Assembly: GCF_008087625.1 (NCBI RefSeq)
Contig: NZ_CP042997.1
Location: 4,030,001 to 4,094,000 of the forward strand
DNA from: Aquisphaera giovannonii
Lineage (GTDB): Bacteria > Planctomycetota > Planctomycetia > Isosphaerales > Isosphaeraceae
DNA length: 64,000 nucleotides
Direction of reading: 5' to 3'
Shown: positions 24,531-31,869 of the stretch, piece after piece
Layout of the letters: each line of letters begins with the position of its first letter
Position numbering within the stretch: the first letter of the stretch is position 1
Notes under the pieces: model-generated
What the model was told of the DNA's origin: nothing
Database searches by the model: none
The model's input: only the letters and a program-made list of their open reading frames with translations
Position numbers and translations under genes: made by a program

Positions 24531-26507
24531 ATGAAACGTGGACGACCTCGCTCATCCGTATTGGCCTTCCCATGCCTGTTGGCCCCGTTCCTGGTCCTCG
24601 CCGCGGCGGCCGCGGCCGACGAGTACCGCGTCTCCGCCCTGGACCTCTCGGGGGTGACGCAGGGCTGGGGCAGCCCGGGGAAGGATAAGTCCGTCGACGG
24701 GAGGACGCTGACGATCGCCGGCCGGCACTTCGAACACGGCGTCGGGACACACGCCGACTCGCGCCTGGCCGTCGATTTGAAAGGCTCGGCCAGCCGGTTG
24801 CACGCCTGGGTCGGCGTCGACGATGAGGTGACCGGCGAGGGCAGCGTCGAGTTCCGCGTCGTCGCCGACGGCAAGCTGCGCTGGTCCAGCGGCGTCATGA
24901 GGACGCACCAGGCGGCGAAGGAGGTCGACGTGGACCTCTCGAACGCCAGGAAGCTGATCCTCCAGGTCGCCGACGCGGGCGACGGCATCAACTACGACCA
25001 CGCCGACTGGGCCGACGCGACGATCACCTTCGAGGGGGCGAAGCCCGAGCTGCTCGTCTTCCATGAGGCGACGTACATCCTGACGCCGAAGCCGTCCCCC
25101 GCGCCCCGGATCAACGGCGCCAAGGTCGTGGGCGTCCGGCCCGGCAGCCCTTTCCTGTTCACCGTGGCGGCGACCGGCCGGAAGCCGATCGCCTTCGCGG
25201 CCGAGGGCCTGCCCGAGGGCCTCTCCCTCGACCCGGCCACCGGGTTCATCACCGGCCGCACCGAGGCCAAGGGCGAGCACAGGGTCCGGGTCTCGGCGAC
25301 GAACGCCCTCGGCAAGGCGACGCGCGAGCTCCGGATCGTCGTCGGCGACCGGCTGGCCCTGACGCCCCCGCTCGGCTGGAACTCCTGGAACTGCTTCGCC
25401 GGCGCCGTGACCGAGAAGAACGTCCGCGACGCCACCGACGCCTTCGTCAACGCCGGCCTCCGCGACCACGGCTGGACGTACATCAACATCGACGACTTCT
25501 GGATGACCAAGAACGACGACAGGGACCGGACCCTGCACGGCCCCGAGCGCGACGCGTCCGGCCGGATCAATTCCAACCCGCGGTTCCCGGACATGAAGGC
25601 CCTGTCCGACTACATCCATTCCAGGGGCCTGAAGGCCGGCCTGTACTCCTCGCCCGGGCCGACCACCTGCGGCGGCTGCCTGGCCAGCTACAAGCACGAG
25701 AAGGAGGACGCCGAGCGGTTCGCCGAGTGGGGCTTCGACTACCTCAAGTACGACTGGTGCAGCTACGGCAATGTCGAGCACGGCACCGGCCGGGCCTACT
25801 ACGCGAAGCCGTACGACCTGATGGGCCGGATGCTCCGCGCCCAGCCGCGGGACATCGTCTTCAGCCTCTGCCAGTACGGCATGGACAACGTCTGGGAGTG
25901 GGGCGACCAGGTGGGCGGCAACTGCTGGCGGACCACCGGCGACATCACCGACAGCTGGGGCAGCATGTCGGGCATCGGCTTCAAGCAGGACGGGCACGAG
26001 AAATACGCCGGCCCCGGCCACTGGAACGACCCGGACATGCTCGTCGTGGGCTGGGTCGGCTGGGGCCCTGCGCTCCACCCCACGCACCTGACTCCCTCCG
26101 AGCAGTACACCCACATCACGCTCTGGTCGCTCCTCTCCTCGCCGCTCCTGATCGGCTGCGACCTGACCCGGCTGGACGACTTCACGCTGAACCTCCTGAC
26201 CAACGACGAGGTCCTGGACGTGAACCAGGATCCGCTGGGCCGCCCGGCGCGCCGCGTCGTCAAGCGCGAGGACGAGACCGAGGTCTGGGCCCGCCCGCTG
26301 GAGGACGGCTCGATCGCCGTCGGCCTCTTCAACCTCGGCGAGGAAGAGGCGACCGCCACCGTGACCTGGGCCGAGATCGAGGCGAAGGCCCCGAAGGCGG
26401 TCCGCGACCTCTGGCGGCAGAGGGACGTTGAGGTGGATTCCAACGGCTACACCGTGAAGCTGCCCCGCCATGGCGCCGCATTGATCAAGGTCACGCCCGG
26501 GGCGTAA
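24531..26507 (+). CDS. GH27 alpha-galactosidase with NPCBM domain, secreted
   Basis: A 658-residue exported glycosidase. Signal peptide at 1-32 (hydrophobic VLAFPCLLAPFLVLAAAAAA, cleavage before DEY). An NPCBM carbohydrate-binding domain spans about 33-175 (FEHGVGTHADSRL is its signature), then a putative Ig-like domain (about 190-285). The GH27 barrel starts at TPPLGWNSWNCFAG; the nucleophile is D408 in YLKYDWCSYG and the acid/base D471 in WRTTGDITDSW; the WNDPDMLVVG loop is intact. A beta-sandwich ends the protein. The start at 24531 has GAGGAAACAAGG upstream. It should release terminal alpha-galactose from plant or algal polysaccharides outside the cytoplasm. It points towards the unrelated GH38 gene on the other strand. 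Confidence 0.93.
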   Translation: MKRGRPRSSVLAFPCLLAPFLVLAAAAAADEYRVSALDLSGVTQGWGSPGKDKSVDGRTLTIAGRHFEHGVGTHADSRLAVDLKGSASRLHAWVGVDDEVTGEGSVEFRVVADGKLRWSSGVMRTHQAAKEVDVDLSNARKLILQVADAGDGINYDHADWADATITFEGAKPELLVFHEATYILTPKPSPAPRINGAKVVGVRPGSPFLFTVAATGRKPIAFAAEGLPEGLSLDPATGFITGRTEAKGEHRVRVSATNALGKATRELRIVVGDRLALTPPLGWNSWNCFAGAVTEKNVRDATDAFVNAGLRDHGWTYINIDDFWMTKNDDRDRTLHGPERDASGRINSNPRFPDMKALSDYIHSRGLKAGLYSSPGPTTCGGCLASYKHEKEDAERFAEWGFDYLKYDWCSYGNVEHGTGRAYYAKPYDLMGRMLRAQPRDIVFSLCQYGMDNVWEWGDQVGGNCWRTTGDITDSWGSMSGIGFKQDGHEKYAGPGHWNDPDMLVVGWVGWGPALHPTHLTPSEQYTHITLWSLLSSPLLIGCDLTRLDDFTLNLLTNDEVLDVNQDPLGRPARRVVKREDETEVWARPLEDGSIAVGLFNLGEEEATATVTWAEIEAKAPKAVRDLWRQRDVEVDSNGYTVKLPRHGAALIKVTPGA

Positions 26508-26537
26508 GCTTCCATGAGCCAAGTACGTTCACATCTG

Positions 26538-26574
26538 CAATTGTAGAGTGCGTCAAGCGCAGCGCGGACGCACC
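26538..26574 (+). repeat. left arm of 37-bp inverted repeat, GTAG-type hairpin
   Basis: This arm reads CAATTG then AGAGTGCGTCAAGCGC and ends GGACGCACC; it contains the GTAG-headed hairpin at 26543-26574 with a 7-bp perfect stem. The right arm, 28354-28390, matches its reverse complement at about 33 of 37 positions, including the outer CAATTG. The pair brackets the duplicated-domain gene 26657-28342 and nothing else. Confidence 0.65.
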
Positions 26575-26656
26575 GAAAGGGCCCTGGCCGGGGCGTCCCT
26601 ACTCCGGCCGGGGCCCTTGCTGGTCCCATCCCATTTCCTACCCGACGGTCTTCGCC

Positions 26657-28342
26657 ATGGACATGTCCCAGTGGATGGCCTGCAACGAGCCGTGGGAGAT
26701 GCTCGTCTTCCTCGAACCCCGTGCCAGCGACCGAAAGTTGCAATTGTTCGCCGCGGCGTGCTGCCGACGTGCCTGGTCGATCGGCCCTGACCGCCGCCAC
26801 GAGGAACTCGTCGAGGCGGCCGAACGGTTCGCGAACGGATGGCTGAGCGAGGCGGAATTCGAGCGGTGCAGGGAGGCCGTTATCGCCATGAGGGAGGACA
26901 ACCCCGACGAGGAGCCGTGGAGTCCGAGCTGGTGCCTGACGAGCGCGACCCTCCACGCCCGCGGAGGGGGCGCGGCCCGTTACGCGGCCAGGTTCGTCGC
27001 GAACGGGCTCGCGGTCCTGGCCGGCGAGCAGGAGAGCGAGGCCTGGCACGCGGCCCTGCACGACGAGATGCGTCATCAGTGCGAGATCCTGCGAGACGTC
27101 ATCGGCGATCCGTTCCGGCCGTTCCGATTCGACCCTTCGTGGCTCTCGCACGAGGGAAGGCCGGCCCAGCGGATGGCCGAAGAGATGGAGGAATCCGGTC
27201 GGTATGATGAGCTCGGCCGATTGGCGGATGTCCTCGAGCAGAACGGGTGCAAGGACCTCGCCGTCCTGGAGCATTGTCGCCGCGCGAGTGGCCACGTCCC
27301 CGGATGCTGGGTCATCGACGCCCTCCTCGGTCGCGAGAGCAGCGTCGCCATCGGCCTGACGACCGAGGCGGGCTGGCGCGATTGCGACGACCCGGCCTCG
27401 TTGCTGCACTTCCTGCGCGAGAAGGGGACTGCGAGACGATGGCGACTCTTCGAAGTCGCCTGCTGCCGCCGCATCGAGCAATTGATCACCGATGATCGAT
27501 GCCGCGGCGCGCTTCAGGCCGCTGCCCGACACGCCGTGGGAAAGGCCGGCGACGAGGAACTCGAGCGTGCAAGGATCGCCGCGCAGGCGGCCGAAGATGA
27601 GGCGAGCAAGAGAGAATGGGTCACGGAGGCCGAGGAGCAGTCCTGCTCGACGCCGCGCTATTGCGACGCAGGCCGCGACATGTTCGTCGCGTCAGCAGTC
27701 CGGAGCGCGGTATGTCGCGACGTCCGCTGCGCCGATGCCGCCCCCGGCACACCCGACGCGGAACAGTGGTCGCCGAGCCACCGCCTGGCACCGAATGCGA
27801 TCTACTGGCACGTCTGCGGTACAGCGCTCCGCGTGGAAGCCGCCACCAGGGAAAACGCGATCTGCGACCCATCGCTTTCGTCAGAGGACGGCCAGGAGAT
27901 GGACTGTCCCTATCAACCCGAGGCGAAGGAGAGCCTGATCGGATCCGCGGCTCGAAGGGCCGAGCTCAAAGTCCAGTGCGACATCCTCCGCGACCTCTTC
28001 GGTGAATTCTTCGGCCCGCTCGGCACCGAGGGAATGTGGATGCCCCGCAGGAGCGATGCGCCCGGCTCCGAGTGGTGGTGCCTGCTTCCCACACCGAAGA
28101 GAGCCGTCGTCAGGCCGGAGTGGCTTGAGTGGTCGGGAGGAGTTGTCCCGAGGCTGGCGGAAGAAATCCTCTCCGGGAGCGGATTCGATCGCCTGCCCCT
28201 CCTCGCCGAGGCCCTGGAACGAGCCGGCTGCGAGGATCCGGTGATCCTCGGCCACCTGCGCAGCCGGGGCACTCATTATCCGGGCTGCTGGGTCCTCGAG
28301 TTGCTCCTGGGCCAGTCACGTCCGGAGTCCGACTCGCCCTGA
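26657..28342 (+). CDS. hypothetical protein with two homologous halves
   Basis: A 561-residue cytosolic protein of unknown function, apparently built from one duplicated unit. Each half starts with a short acidic helix and a DRKLQLFAAACCRRAW / ARRWRLFEVACCRRIE motif (near residues 25 and 255), and each ends with a CDILRDLFGEFFGPL-type segment, a PSWL/PEWL helix, then AEALERAGCEDPVILGHLRS and YPGCWVLELLLGQ (or VIDALLG). I have a strong impression that such proteins are numerous in planctomycetes, but I know no activity for them. GC3 is lower than in the neighbours. It is bracketed by 37-bp inverted repeats, so the gene may have moved with them. The start ATG at 26657 is one of two (second at 26663). 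Confidence 0.8.
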   Translation: MDMSQWMACNEPWEMLVFLEPRASDRKLQLFAAACCRRAWSIGPDRRHEELVEAAERFANGWLSEAEFERCREAVIAMREDNPDEEPWSPSWCLTSATLHARGGGAARYAARFVANGLAVLAGEQESEAWHAALHDEMRHQCEILRDVIGDPFRPFRFDPSWLSHEGRPAQRMAEEMEESGRYDELGRLADVLEQNGCKDLAVLEHCRRASGHVPGCWVIDALLGRESSVAIGLTTEAGWRDCDDPASLLHFLREKGTARRWRLFEVACCRRIEQLITDDRCRGALQAAARHAVGKAGDEELERARIAAQAAEDEASKREWVTEAEEQSCSTPRYCDAGRDMFVASAVRSAVCRDVRCADAAPGTPDAEQWSPSHRLAPNAIYWHVCGTALRVEAATRENAICDPSLSSEDGQEMDCPYQPEAKESLIGSAARRAELKVQCDILRDLFGEFFGPLGTEGMWMPRRSDAPGSEWWCLLPTPKRAVVRPEWLEWSGGVVPRLAEEILSGSGFDRLPLLAEALERAGCEDPVILGHLRSRGTHYPGCWVLELLLGQSRPESDSP

Positions 28343-28353
28343 GCCTCACATGA

Positions 28354-28390
28354 GGTGCGTCCGCGCCCCGCTTGACACGCCCTACAATTG
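28354..28390 (-). repeat. right arm of 37-bp inverted repeat, GTAG-type hairpin
   Basis: Inverted copy of 26538-26574, beginning 12 bases after the stop of the duplicated-domain gene. Read on the minus strand it is CAATTG, then GTAG-headed with GGACGCACC at the foot. It has about four differences from the left arm. Confidence 0.6.
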
Positions 28391-28412
28391 CACCAAGTGC
28401 CCGCCAGCCCGA

Positions 28413-28502
28413 GCTCACCCGGTCGCCGGGCAGAGCCGGCTCCCGCGGGCTCCGCTCGATCGGCCGGGGCTCACCCGGTCGCCGGGCGGAGCCGGCTCCC
28501 AC
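28413..28502. repeat. family C repeats, two tandem copies
   Basis: 28468-28502 is identical to the 35-bp unit at 7952-7986, and 28413-28449 is a copy with a few changes. Both are in the same orientation, unlike the inverted pair at 7841-7986. They fill most of the 225-base gap between the duplicated-domain gene and the convergent alpha-mannosidase, so they may also act as a shared hairpin terminator. Confidence 0.7.
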
Positions 28503-28567
28503 GGGGAGGCAAGAGCGGGAACCTCGACCGCGCCGGACCTGCCCGGCGCGGTCGCTTCGTTGACGGT

Positions 28568-31228
28568 TCACCCGGCCCGCTCGACGCGGAGCGTGACGAT
28601 GCCCCAGCCGGGGACGGCGATGGGGCCGTCCTGCTCGGAGAGGGGCTTCTCGGTGGTGTTGCTCAGCCAGGTCTTCCTCGGGGCCGGGTCGGTCCACTTC
28701 AGGTCGACGGTGCGATCCTCGCCCGAGGCGCCGTAGAGGCGGACGATCCAGGCCTTGCCGTCGTCGCTCGGCTTGAGCGCGACGACGTTCACGCCCTCGC
28801 CGGAGACCGTGAAGAGCGGCATGCCGGTCGGCCTCGGGCCGCGGGCCAGGGTCGCGACGAGGGGCTGGCTCAGGCCGGTCGCGAACCGAGAGGCCGCGGC
28901 CGGGTCCGGCGAGCCGTGCGGGCGCAAGGCATAGCGGAAGATCACCGGGCCTTCCTGGTAGGCGCGGTAGTTCGTGTGCCAGTGATTGTTCATCACCCAC
29001 GAGTAGAGGTGCTGCGTCGGCTCGATCGTCTGCCGCCAGAGCTCCGGTTTCTGGATCGAGTTGAGCAGCCGGCCGGAGAGCTCGCCGAGCTGGACGAGCG
29101 GCGCGTCGAGCGTCGCCCAGGTCACGCCGGCGGCGGGATTCGAGACGTCGGCCCAGCGGCCGATCGGGATGTCGTTCTTGCAGGCGCCGGGGATCTGGTC
29201 CACCTCGGGCCGGATCGCGCCGACGGGCAGGTCGAGGAGCATCTTGCCGCCGGGCACGTGCAGCGGGAAGGCGAAGTTGACGCTCTCCTTCCCCTCCTTC
29301 GCCATGTAGCTCGCGGCCTCCAGCCGCTTCTTGTCCACGGTGTTGGCCATCTCCACGCGATCGAGCCCGGCGATGACGCGGACCTCGCGGCGGAGCGAGT
29401 GGCAGCCCGGCGCGGCGGAATCGACGACGATCGCGGCGACGATCGGGCCGTCGTCCACGACCTTGATCGTCGGGGCCCCGGCCGTCTTGACGCCCTTCAG
29501 GTCGTCGCCGTTGAAGTACAGATATTCGTTGGCCTGATGGCCCGAGGAAGGATCCACGAGGTTCCCCCCGATGCCCCGGGCGTGAACCTCCGACACGCCG
29601 CCGGAGTGCGGGTCGATCCTGGCCTGGAGCAGGCCGTTGTCGAGCACCCCGTCCTTCGCCGAGGCGACGGCCCCGCCGGCGGGCATGGGCGCGGCCGGGC
29701 CGGGCGAGATCGTGTAGCGGCGGCCGCTGAGCGGGGGCACGTCCGTAGCGACGAACACGAGGTCGCCGCCGGAAAGCCGCTGCGAGGGGACGGGCCGGCC
29801 CCGGTCGTCGAGCACCCGGTCCATCCGATTCGAGACCGTGGAGAGGATCTTCGGCACGACCACCAGGTCGGTCCGGGTCCAGGACGAGGTGTTGTAGACG
29901 TCCACGTCCGAGCTGAGCGCGGCCTCGTCGTCCCCGGGTCGGGCGCGGCGGGCGAAGACCTGGTCCACGAACTCGCGAGAGCGGATATCGGCGCCCGCGG
30001 CGTACGAGGACTTCATCCGCCACTGGTCCTGGGTCAGCGGGATCGAGGGCTCGGTGATGCTGCAATGCGCGCCCCAGGTGTGCTCGGAGTAGAGCAGCAC
30101 GTCCTTCCAGGCGGCGTCGAAGGCCCGCGCCGGGTAGCCGGCCGGGTCGATGAGGCTCCAGAGCGTCTCGGCCTGGGTCAGGCGGTCGGCGGCCCAGCGG
30201 TTGAGGCTCGTCTCCAGGGCCGAGGACGCCGCGCCGTCCTCCCAGTAGGGCGTCCAGTCGCCGCGGACGACCGGGAGCTTATCCCCATAGCGGGCCTCGA
30301 AGGCCCGGAACGCCTCGCTCGTGGACGAGATCCGGAACTTCGGCCATTCGTGCTCGGCGTTCCATTTCTTCACCGACTCGCAGATGCCGGGATCGGGCGT
30401 CGCGTTGTCGCCGTGGCCCGACCAGCGGAGGTAGGCGATGTCGTAGGGATAGGCCGCCTTCTCCAGGTCCGCCGTGTACTCGGCGACGAATTTCGGCGAG
30501 AGCTCGTGGATGAGGTGCGAGAGCGCATAGCCCTTCGTCGGGATCCAGACCAGGACCTTCTCCTTGCCGGAGGGCGAGGCCCAGTAGAAGGGCCTGTTCT
30601 CCCACTTCTGGAGCGTGCCGCCGATCCGGTCGATGTAGTTCGGGGCGGCGGCGAAGTACCTGATCCCGGCCTGGCTCATGGCCGTGACCGTGCCCCAGGT
30701 GTACCCGGGGACGTCGCTGATCATGGCCGCGTCGATCGGCACGCCGGTGAGGTCGGCCAGCTTCGTGGCCTCGCGGAAGAGGCGGAGCAGCTCCTCGGTC
30801 CGGCAGAGGCCCGTCAGCTCGTTGAGGTACATCCCGTGCAGGGCGACGTGGCCCCGCCTCACGGCATCCAGGAACTCCGCCTTCTGGGCCTCGCCCAGCC
30901 GATGGAGGAACAGGTCCGCCGCCCAGAGCACCTCCACGTTCCAGACGAAGCGGGAGCCCTCGGGATAGCCGGCGGTCCGCTTCGCCAGGGCGATCCCCTG
31001 GAGCAGGTTGTCCACCTGCTTCCGCTCGATCTGCGTCTGGACCTCGGTGTAGCCGATGTCCGTGTGCGAATGCGGGACGATGTAGACCGTCAGCTTCCTC
31101 GGCGAGCCCGGCGCGGAGGGGCCGTCGCCGGCCCGGGCCGTGGCGGCGAGCGCCAGCGTCGCGAGGGCGGCCAGCACGGCCGCGGCGCGCGTGCGGGCCC
31201 CCAGGGCAAAAGTCTTTCCAATGCTCAT
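28568..31228 (-). CDS. GH38 alpha-mannosidase-type glycosidase, secreted
   Basis: An 886-residue exported glycosidase. A Sec signal peptide (ARTRAAAVLAALATLALAAT, cleavage after ARA near residue 33) is followed by the GH38 barrel, which opens VYIVPHSHTDIGYTEVQ with zinc ligands H55 and D57. The probable nucleophile is D172 in AAMISDVPGYTWG. The zinc His of HSHWGAHCSI-like position (TWGAHCSITEP) lies near residue 395. The C-terminal half is the beta-rich domain of GH38 (LVGDPSSGHQANEY region onward). Related enzymes remove alpha-mannosyl residues; the divergent signature leaves the exact linkage open. The ATG at 31228 gives a proper signal peptide, and the 156-codon extension upstream lies in the repeat region. 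Confidence 0.85.
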   Translation of the reverse strand: MSIGKTFALGARTRAAAVLAALATLALAATARAGDGPSAPGSPRKLTVYIVPHSHTDIGYTEVQTQIERKQVDNLLQGIALAKRTAGYPEGSRFVWNVEVLWAADLFLHRLGEAQKAEFLDAVRRGHVALHGMYLNELTGLCRTEELLRLFREATKLADLTGVPIDAAMISDVPGYTWGTVTAMSQAGIRYFAAAPNYIDRIGGTLQKWENRPFYWASPSGKEKVLVWIPTKGYALSHLIHELSPKFVAEYTADLEKAAYPYDIAYLRWSGHGDNATPDPGICESVKKWNAEHEWPKFRISSTSEAFRAFEARYGDKLPVVRGDWTPYWEDGAASSALETSLNRWAADRLTQAETLWSLIDPAGYPARAFDAAWKDVLLYSEHTWGAHCSITEPSIPLTQDQWRMKSSYAAGADIRSREFVDQVFARRARPGDDEAALSSDVDVYNTSSWTRTDLVVVPKILSTVSNRMDRVLDDRGRPVPSQRLSGGDLVFVATDVPPLSGRRYTISPGPAAPMPAGGAVASAKDGVLDNGLLQARIDPHSGGVSEVHARGIGGNLVDPSSGHQANEYLYFNGDDLKGVKTAGAPTIKVVDDGPIVAAIVVDSAAPGCHSLRREVRVIAGLDRVEMANTVDKKRLEAASYMAKEGKESVNFAFPLHVPGGKMLLDLPVGAIRPEVDQIPGACKNDIPIGRWADVSNPAAGVTWATLDAPLVQLGELSGRLLNSIQKPELWRQTIEPTQHLYSWVMNNHWHTNYRAYQEGPVIFRYALRPHGSPDPAAASRFATGLSQPLVATLARGPRPTGMPLFTVSGEGVNVVALKPSDDGKAWIVRLYGASGEDRTVDLKWTDPAPRKTWLSNTTEKPLSEQDGPIAVPGWGIVTLRVERAG

Positions 31229-31627
31229 GGCATCTCTCCTGGATGGATCGTCGCGTGAAGGCCGGCCGTCGTGGTCCGGAGTCCTTCTCAGTCGCAGTCC
31301 AGGGCGTGGTCCGACGGCGGGCGCCGCGCGGACACGTCGCACGAGGGCGGGGAGGCAGACCGTCCGCCCCGGCGGCGGGGAGGGCGATGGGATCATCGTA
31401 ACCCCGCGCCGGGCGGGATGCCATGATCCGGTCCTCCGGGCCGGGCGGGGCGCGACGCCCAACAGGCCTCGGCGAGGAAGCACGGCCGCCCAGACGCCGC
31501 GATCCGGGATCGAGTCGTGCTCCGCGACTCGTTTGCTTCCCCCCTCACGAAGGGGGGACACAAGGGGGTGTGTTCGATCGCCTCGGCCCGGACTATCCGC
31601 TCCCTCCAGCTCCCCCTTCGTAGGGCT

Positions 31628-31807
31628 ATGCTTTACCCACAGGTCGAACGTGCGAGCTCCAGGGTAGGGTGGGTCAGCCGAGCTTGCGAGGCGCAACCCG
31701 CCGCCTTTCGGTGGGTTGCGCCTCGCAAGCTCGGCTGACCCACCCTACTCCGATGCGACCTCGCAAGGGCCTGAGCGGAAAGAACTTGCGACTTGTGGGT
31801 AAAGCAT
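31628..31807. repeat. nested long inverted repeats
   Basis: The inner element is a perfect 36-bp palindrome (31664-31699 with 31713-31748, 13-base loop) whose foot is GTAGGGTGGGTCAGCC. An outer 19-bp inverted repeat encloses it, 31628-31646 with 31789-31807, with one mismatch. A further C6/G6 hairpin lies at 31539-31557 and a 7-bp stem at 31511-31531. Together they fill much of the 641-base gap 31229-31869, which lies upstream of the mannosidase and downstream of the FAD/Fe-S gene. The rest of the gap shows no gene. The GTAG foot again resembles REP elements. Confidence 0.85.
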
Positions 31808-31869
31808 CGCTTCGTAGGCGGAGAGCCGGATTGGCTTCCGCCCTCTTCTGGAGGCAGATACGGTCCCCC

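Noticed and set aside
26657-28342. Insertion sequence with transposase
   Set aside because: The gene between the inverted repeats has no transposase motif, and no target-site duplication was seen.
28388-31258. 956-codon plus-strand frame opposite the alpha-mannosidase
   Set aside because: Composition of a reverse-strand shadow, while the minus-strand frame has signal peptide and GH38 motifs.
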